From: Streptococcus suis
Lineage (GTDB): Bacteria > Bacillota > Bacilli > Lactobacillales > Streptococcaceae
Length of the DNA: 64,000 bases
NCBI RefSeq assembly: GCF_019794555.1
Contig: NZ_JAIMEP010000001.1
Coordinates: forward strand, 1-64,000
Reading direction: 5' to 3'
Both the position numbers and the translations under genes were made by a program. The notes beneath the pieces were generated by a model. It had not been told where the DNA came from, made no database searches, and saw only the letters and a list, made by a program, of their open reading frames with translations. Below, piece after piece: positions 34,939 through 42,631 of the stretch (its first letter is position 1; each line of letters opens with the position of its first letter).

Positions 34939-35259
34939 ATGAGGAAGCCCTTGTTGACGGATGAAATTTTAGAGAAAGTGAAAAAGAATCAGTATTCAGG
35001 TCAATCAAATCAATTTGGACATTATAGTCCAAATCAAGATGTATCGATGGATGACAATGTATTTGAGACTTATCTAGAAGAAGAGTATCAAGGGTATGAG
35101 GAAGGCCAAACCATCCGAATTCCAGTCAAACCCAGTGTGGTAAAAAGTCGTCGTATTGAAACCATCAAGAGAGAAGAATTCCGTAGTAAAGTGAATAAAA
35201 TCCTCTTGTGGGTCATCATCTTGCTGATTATCTTTATCATTGCAGTATTATTTATTTAG
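34939..35259 (+). CDS. Small single-pass membrane protein
   Basis: A 106-aa protein with a polar, Gln/Asn/Glu-rich cytoplasmic region (residues 1-84) and one C-terminal membrane helix (about 86-106, WVIILLIIFIIAVLF). It lies between nudF and mtnN, a position where streptococci keep a protein of this type. No known domain was recognised; it may be a tail-anchored accessory protein. Confidence 0.75.
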   Translation: MRKPLLTDEILEKVKKNQYSGQSNQFGHYSPNQDVSMDDNVFETYLEEEYQGYEEGQTIRIPVKPSVVKSRRIETIKREEFRSKVNKILLWVIILLIIFIIAVLFI

Positions 35260-35267
35260 GAGAAGAG

Positions 35268-35957
35268 ATGAAATTTGGAATTATCGCAGCCATGCCTCAA
35301 GAACTAAAGATTTTAGTTGAGCATCTACAAGATAAAGCAGAAACCAATGTCTTGGGTCGAACTTACTATCAGGGACGAATAGGTCAGCATGATGTCGTAC
35401 TCGTTCAATCAGGGATTGGAAAAGTCATGTCAGCTATGTCTGTAGCGATTTTGGCAGATCGTTTTTTGGTTGATGTCATTGTCAATACTGGCTCAGCTGG
35501 TGCTGTTGCTGACGGTATTGCCATCGGTGATGTGGTTGTAGCGAATCAATTGGCATACCACGATGTCGATGTGACAGCTTTTGGCTATGCTTACGGGCAA
35601 ATGGCAGGGCAGGAATTGTATTATCCAGCAGACCAAGCCTTGTTAGAACAGCTCAGAACCGTTTTAGCAGAGCAGGAAATGATTAGCCATGTGGGTCTGA
35701 TTGTGACAGGTGATAGTTTTATCGCAGGTCAGGAGAGAATCGCTACGATCAAAACTCATTTCCCAGAAGTCCTTGCCGTAGAGATGGAAGGAGCAGCTAT
35801 CGCTCAAGCAGCTGTCAATACAGGCAAGCCATTCTTGGTTATCCGTGCTATGAGTGATACAGCTCAGGGAGATGCCAATATCACCTTTGATGAATTTATC
35901 ATTCAAGCAGGAGAACGTTCTGCCCAGACCCTGATTGCCTTTCTGGAGAAAAATTAA
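35268..35957 (+). CDS. mtnN: 5'-methylthioadenosine/S-adenosylhomocysteine nucleosidase
   Basis: A 229-aa nucleosidase (Pfs) that removes adenine from MTA and SAH, recycling methyl-donor waste and providing the precursor cleaved by LuxS to AI-2. It has IIAAMPQEL at the start, NTGSAGA, VAVEMEGAAIAQ (substrate-binding Met-Glu) and IRAMSDTA with the catalytic Asp. GGAG before the ATG at 35268 decides the start; the earlier frame start overlaps the membrane-protein gene. Confidence 0.96.
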   Translation: MKFGIIAAMPQELKILVEHLQDKAETNVLGRTYYQGRIGQHDVVLVQSGIGKVMSAMSVAILADRFLVDVIVNTGSAGAVADGIAIGDVVVANQLAYHDVDVTAFGYAYGQMAGQELYYPADQALLEQLRTVLAEQEMISHVGLIVTGDSFIAGQERIATIKTHFPEVLAVEMEGAAIAQAAVNTGKPFLVIRAMSDTAQGDANITFDEFIIQAGERSAQTLIAFLEKN

Positions 35958-35990
35958 GCAGATTTTGACAACAATACATTGAAAAGGATG

Positions 35991-36020
35991 ACAGTAGCAA
36001 AAAGTTGTTACTGTTTTTCT
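35991..36020 (+). terminator. Terminator of the glmU operon
   Basis: ACAGTAGCAA-AAAG-TTGTTACTGT (one G-U pair) and a TTTTCTT tail. Confidence 0.8.
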
Positions 36021-36051
36021 TGTGTAAAAATTTGAGACTGGTGTTGTAAAG

Positions 36052-36082
36052 TTTCAGCTATCTGTCCCCATACAGTTGTGAA
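36052..36082. repeat. Dispersed hairpin repeat, copy D (divergent)
   Basis: TTCA/TGAA outer and CTGT/ACAG inner pairings around a CCCCA loop. It is similar in layout to copies A-C but less alike in sequence. It is again in a promoter region, before the pyridoxal-kinase operon. Confidence 0.35.
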
Positions 36083-36155
36083 TATGTAATGTTGAAAAAT
36101 ATATGATAATCATTTACAATTTTGTTTATGAAAAATAATTTAGGAGGAAGATTTG

Positions 36156-37001
36156 ATGCAACGATTATTGCTTGCAAATGATTTGCCTGGTTTGGGAAAG
36201 GTTGCCCTAGCCACTAGCATCCCAATTGCAGCAGCTTGTCAGGTAGAAACAATGCTTTTACCTACAGTTCTTTTATCCTCACATACAGGCGGTTTCCCAG
36301 ATGTTGTCATTGAAGATATGACTGACTTGAATCGAGCCTATTTTAGACAGTGGAAGAAATTGAATGTAAAAGTAGCGGGAATTCTGTCAGGTTATTGTAG
36401 AAGTCCCCAGCAACTTAGACAATTGGCAATGTACGCCAAGCAAACTGAGACACCATTGATTGTAGATCCGATTATGGGTGACAATGGACGATTGTATACA
36501 GGTTTTACATCATCCTATGTAGAAGCCATGAAAGAATTGACTCAGTCGGCCAAGCTCATTCTTCCGAATATAACAGAAGCATCGCTTTTAACTGGGAGAA
36601 ACTATTTGGGAGATTCCTACGATATTCATGATATTGAGGATTTAGTAAAATCTTTGGCAGAGCAGGTGTCGGCAGATATTGTACTGACAGGGATTTCCTT
36701 TGATGATAGCCAAATAGGTGTAGCCTATTTTCAGCAGGAAACAGGGGGAATTACTACCTATTTGTCTAAAAAATATCCAGCAAATTTCTTTGGAACAGGT
36801 GACATTCTATCTACCTTGTTAGCAGTAGCAACTATTGAACAAATCAATCTCCATCAAGCCATCCCTCTTGCTTTAGAATTTATTGACAAAAGTTTAAGGC
36901 AAACCCTGTCATTGAATCGAGACCTAAAGTTAGGGATCTATTTTGAACCATTTTTAGCAGAATTACAACAGGCATTTCAAACATTAAAGGAGAAATTATG
37001 A
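36156..37001 (+). CDS. Pyridoxal/pyridoxamine kinase (PfkB superfamily)
   Basis: A 281-aa kinase of the PdxK/PdxY type that phosphorylates B6 vitamers. DPIMGDNGRLY is the ATP/metal region, LPNITEASLLTG the substrate-side motif, and FFGTGDILST supplies the catalytic Asp with its GTGD anion hole. The TTG one codon earlier is rejected in favour of the ATG at 36156 after TAGGAGG. It overlaps an ECF S-component gene by 4 bases, so uptake and trapping of pyridoxine-like vitamers are probably coupled. Confidence 0.88.
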   Translation: MQRLLLANDLPGLGKVALATSIPIAAACQVETMLLPTVLLSSHTGGFPDVVIEDMTDLNRAYFRQWKKLNVKVAGILSGYCRSPQQLRQLAMYAKQTETPLIVDPIMGDNGRLYTGFTSSYVEAMKELTQSAKLILPNITEASLLTGRNYLGDSYDIHDIEDLVKSLAEQVSADIVLTGISFDDSQIGVAYFQQETGGITTYLSKKYPANFFGTGDILSTLLAVATIEQINLHQAIPLALEFIDKSLRQTLSLNRDLKLGIYFEPFLAELQQAFQTLKEKL

Positions 37002-37543
37002 AACAGAATCAATTACGTCAATTAACCGAAGTTAGTTTATTTGCAGCCCTTATTTGTGTGGTTGTCTTCTTTATTCGCATTCCTTTCGGAAGTCAATTTG
37101 TCCATCTAGGCAATGCTCTAGTGGTTGTGGGTGTTCTACTATTTGGAGCCAAAAAAGGAGCTGTGGCGGCATCTCTTGGTCTAGGCATCTTTGATTTACT
37201 TTCTGGCTATGCTTCAGTCGCTTGGATTACCATTTTAGAATCGCTCATCGTCTGCTTCATTTTGCATTTGTTTTACGAGAAATTCCTCAAGGAAAATGAT
37301 CGCTTAACCAATATTATTTTGGTTGGAATTGTTGCGGCAATTACAAAAATTATCTTGAACCTATTGAAGTATACATTAACGGGAAGTTTTGTCGGAGGGT
37401 TAACCTTCTCAGCTTCCTTCCTCGCAGCTTTGGGTAAAATCTTAGGAACCTATGGCACTGCAATTACAACCATCATTGCTGTACCAATCCTCTATCAAGT
37501 ATTCAAAGGTTTATATAATGGAAAACAAGGAAAGCAATCGTAA
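36998..37543 (+). CDS. ECF transporter S-component, probable pyridoxine/pyridoxal specificity
   Basis: A 181-aa membrane protein with about six helices. It starts in a Gln/Arg-rich cytoplasmic end and has LTEVSLFAALICVVVFF near the N-terminus and small-residue-rich helices for docking to the EcfAAT module, which is encoded elsewhere. Overlap with a pyridoxal kinase gene suggests the PdxU type. The specificity is inferred from context only. Confidence 0.82.
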   Translation: MKQNQLRQLTEVSLFAALICVVVFFIRIPFGSQFVHLGNALVVVGVLLFGAKKGAVAASLGLGIFDLLSGYASVAWITILESLIVCFILHLFYEKFLKENDRLTNIILVGIVAAITKIILNLLKYTLTGSFVGGLTFSASFLAALGKILGTYGTAITTIIAVPILYQVFKGLYNGKQGKQS

Positions 37544-37544
37544 T

Positions 37545-37586
37545 AAAAAAAGAAAACTTGAGGAAATTCTCAAGTTTTCTTTTTTT
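37545..37586. terminator. Bidirectional terminator
   Basis: An 18-bp perfect stem (37545-37562 with 37569-37586) with A-run and T-run on its two sides, between convergent genes. Confidence 0.9.
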
Positions 37587-37596
37587 ATTAGTCTGA

Positions 37597-38397
37597 CTAG
37601 TTAGTGTAGTCTTTAATGATCTCAATTGACTCAATCTTAACATCAGTTTTTGGTTTATCATTGTCATCCGTCTCAACAGAAGCAATCTTGTCGACGACAT
37701 CCATTCCATCAATCACTTGACCAAATACAGTATGTTTACCATCTAAGTTTGGATTTCCTCCGTTTTTATAGGCTTCAATAATCTTACCAGGATAGCTTGA
37801 ACTAGAAAGTTGGCTTGACATGTCTGTGGTATTTTGGTTGATAAAGAATTGGCTACCATTCGTACCTGTACCAGCATTGGCCATTGAAAGCGAGCCACGA
37901 ATATTGTAAAGGAAGGCTGAAAACTCATCTTTGAAACCATTTCCAGCATCGATGGTCGTATCTTTTCCTGCCCAGATAGATTCACCACCAGTACCATTTC
38001 CAAGTGGATCTCCGCCTTGAATCATAAAGTCTTTAATGACACGATGGAAGATTGTACCGTCGTAGTATCCTTCCTTTGCATGGGTTAAGAAATTTTCAAC
38101 GGTCAAAGGTGCTTGCTCAGGGAAGAGTTTGATAGTAATATCCCCTTCAGTTGTCTTGATTTTAACGGCAGCCTCATTTTCAGCTATATCAGTTGACAAT
38201 TGTGGAAAAGTAGCTGAAGGATTGTTGATCGCATAAGCCAAATCCTTTGCATATTGACTTGATGCTGTCGTATCCGTAGTTGTAGATGCTTCAGATGTTG
38301 AACTTGTGGAGCTAGAGGAATCTGAAGTTGATGAGCTATTTCCGCAGGCAGTTAGAAATAAACTGGAAGTCAGTAAAAACAGTATTGTTTTCTTCAT
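37597..38397 (-). CDS. Cyclophilin-type peptidyl-prolyl isomerase lipoprotein
   Basis: A 266-aa exported lipoprotein with lipobox LTAC at residues 15-18 and a Ser/Thr-rich linker (20-45). The cyclophilin domain (about 75-262) has [33 protein letters not shown] and [14 protein letters not shown]. It is the streptococcal SlrA/PpiA-like surface foldase. GAAAGG lies before the ATG. An extended -10 TGG-TAGAAT is on the minus strand at 38438-38433. Confidence 0.92.
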   Translation of the reverse strand: MKKTILFLLTSSLFLTACGNSSSTSDSSSSTSSTSEASTTTDTTASSQYAKDLAYAINNPSATFPQLSTDIAENEAAVKIKTTEGDITIKLFPEQAPLTVENFLTHAKEGYYDGTIFHRVIKDFMIQGGDPLGNGTGGESIWAGKDTTIDAGNGFKDEFSAFLYNIRGSLSMANAGTGTNGSQFFINQNTTDMSSQLSSSSYPGKIIEAYKNGGNPNLDGKHTVFGQVIDGMDVVDKIASVETDDNDKPKTDVKIESIEIIKDYTN

Positions 38398-38544
38398 AGA
38401 AAATACCTTTCTGGTTCTTATAAATTATGCACATTCTACCATGTTTTTCTAATTTTTTCAATTTTTCTCCTAGATGAAATCAATCGTTTCTAAATGAACT
38501 AAATATGATATACTATTGTTATAAATGCAATAGGAGGTTACCAT

Positions 38545-38901
38545 ATGTTTGGAAATTTATTTGGTCCACATGGAGGAATTATATGGGAAATGGCTCTTTT
38601 TTATATCGTTTTTATTTTCATAATTGGGCTAATATGTTTTCTAATCCTTCGAAATTTTATGGAGTGGCATCGTAATAACCAATCACCAATTGAGACCTGT
38701 CAAGCCTTCCTGGTCACAAAGCGAACCGATGTCTTTGGAAATGAAACAGCCCGGACCAATTATTATCTGACATTTGAATGGAATGGTCAAAGAAGGGAGT
38801 TTCGTGTCAAGGATCATGAATACGGATTGTTAACGGAAGGAGATAAAGGAACATTGACCTTTCAAGGAACTCGCATGCTCTCTTTTGAACGCAAATCCTA
38901 G
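38545..38901 (+). CDS. DUF2500 membrane protein
   Basis: A 118-aa protein with one N-terminal helix (about residues 11-35) and a small beta domain (residues 50-117). The segments QAFLVTKRTDV, NYYLTFEWNGQRREF and GDKGTLTFQGTR follow the DUF2500 pattern. TATACT at 38509-38514 and AGGAGG precede the ATG. Function unknown. Confidence 0.78.
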   Translation: MFGNLFGPHGGIIWEMALFYIVFIFIIGLICFLILRNFMEWHRNNQSPIETCQAFLVTKRTDVFGNETARTNYYLTFEWNGQRREFRVKDHEYGLLTEGDKGTLTFQGTRMLSFERKS

Positions 38902-38975
38902 TCACCAATCTAGGTTTTTCCTGTGGAATAGTGTATAATGATGTTACTATTTAGAGATAATAATGTGAGGTAATT

Positions 38976-39515
38976 ATGTCTGTTGAACAACGCATCGCAG
39001 AAATGTATAAAGACCATGAGGTCAAACCCTATATTTCCCCAGAACGTGATCTTGCGACCTGGCTATTAGAAGCTAAACCGGTGCCAAAGCGTAATATGGT
39101 TCGTCTAGAAGAAGGTCTGTTACCAGGGGATATCATTTTATTATGGCGCATCAACTTTGGTACGTTTGAAACAACGACCCCTTATTCAAAGTATTTTGAG
39201 TATATCTATGGTATCAATGGTCTAGAACATATGAACCAATTGATTGAAAATGGATTTGCATATGTCGAGACGGCTTTTGACTCGTTGGATCATATCACTT
39301 CAACTGCAAAGAAAAGTATTCTGAAAGCAGAAGGAGTTACAGGATTATCCAAATTAAAAGCTGCTGACCTTGATGCAGCTCTTAAGGAGTATTTGACTGA
39401 AGAAAAATTGGCACCATATTTTTCAGTTCGCGGCTACGCCTTGACGGAAAAGGGAAAGGCAGCCTTAGACAATCACCCTGAAGTAATAGACAAACACCCG
39501 AAGAAGAAAATGTGA
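38976..39515 (+). CDS. Hypothetical protein, 179 aa
   Basis: A soluble protein conserved in character with streptococcal cytoplasmic proteins but without a domain I can name with confidence. Residues about 115-140 (KKSILKAEGVTGLSKLKAADLDAAL) look like a SAP-type helix-extended-helix motif. The Lys-rich tail (HPKKKM) would suit nucleic-acid binding. GAGG precedes the ATG. A monocistronic gene before the sus locus. Confidence 0.65.
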   Translation: MSVEQRIAEMYKDHEVKPYISPERDLATWLLEAKPVPKRNMVRLEEGLLPGDIILLWRINFGTFETTTPYSKYFEYIYGINGLEHMNQLIENGFAYVETAFDSLDHITSTAKKSILKAEGVTGLSKLKAADLDAALKEYLTEEKLAPYFSVRGYALTEKGKAALDNHPEVIDKHPKKKM

Positions 39516-39541
39516 TCAGCAAGGCTGGTCCTTTTTTCTTC

Positions 39542-39593
39542 TTGACAGAAAACGCTAACAGTGGTATTCTGTTATAAACATTGAAACGTTTCA
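39542..39593 (+). promoter_or_regulatory. susR promoter with cre and LacI-type operator
   Basis: TTGACA (39542-39547), 17 bases, TATTCT (39565-39570). The spacer holds AGAAAACGCTAACA (39547-39560), 13 of 14 to the cre consensus. TGAAACGTTTCA (39582-39593), a perfect 12-bp palindrome, covers the start of transcription, implying autoregulation by the LacI-family product. Confidence 0.75.
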
Positions 39594-39621
39594 TTTTTTT
39601 TGTAACTAGGAAGGACGAGCC

Positions 39622-40662
39622 ATGGAACCAACTAAATCGATTACCATGAAAGATGTTGCCAAATTAGCAGGAGTCAGTGTTGGAACAGTGTCTCGTGTAA
39701 TCAACCAAGAGCAAGGAATCAAGGAAATTACATTGCAAAAAGTTCACCAAGCGATTGATGAATTGGGCTACATACCAGATGTCTATGCTCGTGGTATGAA
39801 GAAAAATAAAACAGAGACAATTGCTTTAATTATTCCAACGGTATGGCACCCGTTTTTTGGAGAATTTGCATACCACATTGAAGTGGAACTAAGTAAAAAG
39901 GGATATAAATTGTTGCTCTGTAATATTTCTGGTCCAAAAAGAGAACTAGATTGCATCACCATGCTTCAGCAAAATAAGGTTGATGGAATAATTGCCATTA
40001 CTTACAGTCCTATTGAAAATTATCTATCGTCTAATATTCCATTTGTCAGTATCGATCGAACTTATGAAGACAAAGCGATTGCCTGTGTTAGTTCAGACAA
40101 CAGAAAGGGGGCTGAACTTGCTGCTCAGGTACTAATTTCAAAGGGTGGTACACATTTTGGTTTCATTGGTGGCCATAATAAAACAATTAATGAGACTAAG
40201 AAACGTCGACTTTACTTTGAAAAAACAATAATAGAGGCTGGTTTCCCATGTGAGGTTCTTGATTTAGAGGAGCCATACGATGATTTTTTAGAGCAAGTTG
40301 AAGTATTTCTACGCAAGCATCCACAAATTGATGCCATCTTTACGATAAATGATTTTGCAGCTCTGGATACTATTGAAATCTTAGAAAAAATTGGCAAACG
40401 TGTACCAGAAGATGTGCAAATAGTTGGTTACGATGGCATTCTACAAGCAGAAGAACGTTCGCAGTATTTATCAACTATTCGCCAACCAATTGGTGAGATG
40501 GCCAAGGAAGCGGTAGCGTGTCTCTTAGATATCATTGATAAGAAAGAGCGGCCACTTCAAATAACCCTACCAATTTCCTATATTGAAGGAAAAACTACAA
40601 AAAATTTCAAAAAGCAGTTGACAGAAAACGGTTACAATGATAAAATAAAATCATCAAGTTAG
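39622..40662 (+). CDS. susR: LacI-family regulator of the fructo-oligosaccharide locus
   Basis: A 346-aa repressor. The helix-turn-helix is MKDVAKLAGVSVGTVSRVIN, with hinge-helix residues downstream, followed by a periplasmic-binding-like effector domain (about 65-335). The gene heads a block in the same order as pneumococcal susR-susT1-susT2-susX-susH, and three TGAAACGTTTCA palindromes flank it. The effector is probably sucrose-related or a fructosyl sugar. The 3' end of the gene contains the next promoter. Confidence 0.88.
   Translation: MEPTKSITMKDVAKLAGVSVGTVSRVINQEQGIKEITLQKVHQAIDELGYIPDVYARGMKKNKTETIALIIPTVWHPFFGEFAYHIEVELSKKGYKLLLCNISGPKRELDCITMLQQNKVDGIIAITYSPIENYLSSNIPFVSIDRTYEDKAIACVSSDNRKGAELAAQVLISKGGTHFGFIGGHNKTINETKKRRLYFEKTIIEAGFPCEVLDLEEPYDDFLEQVEVFLRKHPQIDAIFTINDFAALDTIEILEKIGKRVPEDVQIVGYDGILQAEERSQYLSTIRQPIGEMAKEAVACLLDIIDKKERPLQITLPISYIEGKTTKNFKKQLTENGYNDKIKSSS
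40618..40646 (+). promoter_or_regulatory. Internal promoter with cre for susT1, inside the 3' end of susR
   Basis: TTGACA (40618-40623), 17 bases, TAAAAT (40641-40646), with AGAAAACGGTTACA (40623-40636, 13 of 14 to cre) in the spacer. The arrangement and sequence almost copy the susR promoter (both read TTGACAGAAAACG). Transcription would start near 40653, inside the loop of the following hairpin, and so escape it. Confidence 0.6.
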
Positions 40663-40675
40663 TTGATTTTATTTT
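40642..40675 (+). terminator. AT-rich terminator of susR
   Basis: AAAATAAAATCA (40642-40653) pairs with TGATTTTATTTT (40664-40675). The susR stop codon lies in the loop. It would stop transcripts coming through susR but not those from the internal promoter. Confidence 0.6.
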
Positions 40676-40686
40676 TAAATAAAAAA

Positions 40687-40698
40687 TGAAACGTTTCA
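40687..40698. promoter_or_regulatory. LacI-type operator 2
   Basis: Second copy of TGAAACGTTTCA, 61 bp upstream of copy 3 (about six helical turns), suggesting repression by DNA looping between tetramer- or dimer-bound sites. Confidence 0.75.
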
Positions 40699-40744
40699 AA
40701 AATAATAGAAGAGGAATAACTTTTCCTCTTTCTAAAACAAAATA

Positions 40745-40762
40745 TTTTGAAACGTTTCAAAA
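40745..40762. promoter_or_regulatory. LacI-type operator 3
   Basis: Third copy, extended to an 18-bp perfect palindrome (TTTTGAAACGTTTCAAAA), overlapping the susT1 ribosome binding site. Binding here would act as a roadblock. Confidence 0.75.
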
Positions 40763-40771
40763 GGAGTTCAT

Positions 40772-41692
40772 ATGAAAACATCTAAACTTCAGCAAGTGAC
40801 AATTTGGGAAAGAATAAAGCAACAGAAGATTTTATTGCTCATGTTGCTCCCTGGATTAATCTTGACATTCGTTTTTCGATATATTCCGATGTATGGTGTT
40901 CTGATTGCTTTCAAGGATTACAATCCACTACGAGGAGTACTCGGTAGTGAGTGGATTGGATTTGAAGAGTTTACGAAGTTTCTCTCTTCTCCAAACTTCG
41001 GCAATCTACTTGCCAACACTTTAAAATTGAGTGTCTATGGCCTTCTATTAGGATTTCTTCCGCCAATTATATTAGCGATCATGCTCAATCAGCTCTTGAG
41101 TGATAAAGCAAAAAAACGGATTCAATTGGTGCTTTATGCCCCAAACTTTATCTCGGTCGTTGTTATTGTCGGTATGATTTTCCTCTTCTTCTCAGTAGGA
41201 GGCCCAGTCAATTCCATTCTTAGAATTTTTGGAATTGAGGCCAATTTCTTAACAGATCCAGACTTTTTCAGACCTCTGTATATCTTAAGTGGTATCTGGC
41301 AAGGAATGGGTTGGGCATCAACTCTTTACACGGCCACCTTAGTAAATGTTGATCCAGCATTAATTGAAGCAGCAAAATTGGATGGGGCAAATATCCTTCA
41401 GCGGATCTGGCATATTGACTTGCCAGCACTCAAACCGGTTATGGTGATCCAATTTATTTTAGCGGCTGGTGGAATTATGAATGTCGGGTATGAAAAAGCC
41501 TTCTTGATGCAAACTTCATTGAACTTGACAAGTTCGGAGATTATTTCCACTTATGTTTATAAAATAGGTTTGGTATCAGGTGATTACTCATACTCAACGG
41601 CCGTTGGTTTGTTCAATGCATTGATTAATATCATCTTGCTCATTGCAGTGAATAAATTTGTCCAACGCATTAACGATGGACAAGGTTTATAG
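40772..41692 (+). CDS. susT1: Fructo-oligosaccharide ABC transporter permease (LplB type)
   Basis: A 306-aa permease with about six helices. YIPMYGVLIAFKDYNP near the N-terminus is typical of the LplB/YtcP branch. The EAA loop EAAKLDGANILQRIWHIDLP is intact. AAAGGAG precedes the ATG. With susT2 it forms the membrane channel for the susX ligand. The operon encodes no ATPase. Confidence 0.9.
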   Translation: MKTSKLQQVTIWERIKQQKILLLMLLPGLILTFVFRYIPMYGVLIAFKDYNPLRGVLGSEWIGFEEFTKFLSSPNFGNLLANTLKLSVYGLLLGFLPPIILAIMLNQLLSDKAKKRIQLVLYAPNFISVVVIVGMIFLFFSVGGPVNSILRIFGIEANFLTDPDFFRPLYILSGIWQGMGWASTLYTATLVNVDPALIEAAKLDGANILQRIWHIDLPALKPVMVIQFILAAGGIMNVGYEKAFLMQTSLNLTSSEIISTYVYKIGLVSGDYSYSTAVGLFNALINIILLIAVNKFVQRINDGQGL

Positions 41693-41701
41693 GAGGTTCA
41701 T

Positions 41702-42589
41702 ATGAATTCGCAAATGTATACAAAATTTGACAAGCGAATGCTCGTTGTCAATAAAATATTATTAGGATTTCTTGTTTTAATAACAGTTGTTCCAATGGTC
41801 TATATCCTTGTTGCATCCTTTATGGATCCGCAAGCCTTAATCAGTAAAGGCATCAGCTTTGATCCCAAGGATTGGACAGTTGAAGGTTATCAGAGAGTTT
41901 TCTCGGATAAATCAATAGTACGAGGGTTTCTAAATTCATTATTCTACTCATTTTCCTTCGCCTTTATCACAGTAGCCATTTCAGTTATGACTGCCTATCC
42001 CTTGTCAAAAAAAGATTTGGTTGGAAAAAAATGGATCAATACCTTCCTTGTCTTTACAATGTTCTTCGGCGGAGGCTTGGTTCCTACATATCTCCTAGTT
42101 AAAGATTTAGGGATGCTAAATACTGTTTGGGCTATTATCATCCCTGGTGCAGTCAATGTGTGGAATATCATCTTAGCGCGAACTTATTTCCAAGGCTTGC
42201 CAGATGAGTTGGTTGAAGCAGCAGTTATGGATGGTGCTAACGAATTTCAAATTTTCTTAAAAATTATGTTGCCTCTTGCAAAACCAATTATGTTTGTGTT
42301 ATTCCTATATGCTTTTGTTGGGCAGTGGAATTCATACTTTGATGCAATGATCTATATAAAAGATCCTAATTTAGAACCACTTCAACTTGTTCTTCGAAAA
42401 ATTCTTATCCAAAGCGAACCTGCGAAGGATATGATTGGGGCACAGGCTGCCATGAATGAAATGAAGCGAATTGCTGAAATGATCAAGTATGCAACAATTA
42501 TTATCTCAAGTCTACCGTTGATTGTCATGTATCCATTCTTCCAAAAATACTTTGATAAGGGTATTATGGCTGGTTCATTAAAAGGTTAA
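41702..42589 (+). CDS. susT2: Fructo-oligosaccharide ABC transporter permease (LplC type)
   Basis: A 295-aa permease starting nine bases after susT1 with AGGAGG. It has about six membrane helices and the EAA loop VEAAVMDGANEFQIFLKIMLP. The C-terminus KYFDKGIMAGSLKG is characteristic of LplC-like proteins. It pairs with susT1. Confidence 0.9.
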   Translation: MNSQMYTKFDKRMLVVNKILLGFLVLITVVPMVYILVASFMDPQALISKGISFDPKDWTVEGYQRVFSDKSIVRGFLNSLFYSFSFAFITVAISVMTAYPLSKKDLVGKKWINTFLVFTMFFGGGLVPTYLLVKDLGMLNTVWAIIIPGAVNVWNIILARTYFQGLPDELVEAAVMDGANEFQIFLKIMLPLAKPIMFVLFLYAFVGQWNSYFDAMIYIKDPNLEPLQLVLRKILIQSEPAKDMIGAQAAMNEMKRIAEMIKYATIIISSLPLIVMYPFFQKYFDKGIMAGSLKG

Positions 42590-42631
42590 TCTTATCCAGT
42601 AAAATAGTAATATAATAGGAGGTTGTTTCTG

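Noticed and set aside
36021-36155. Riboswitch (thiamin- or B6-type) before the pyridoxal kinase gene
   Set aside because: Only simple hairpins are visible; no recognised aptamer core and no terminator/antiterminator pair.
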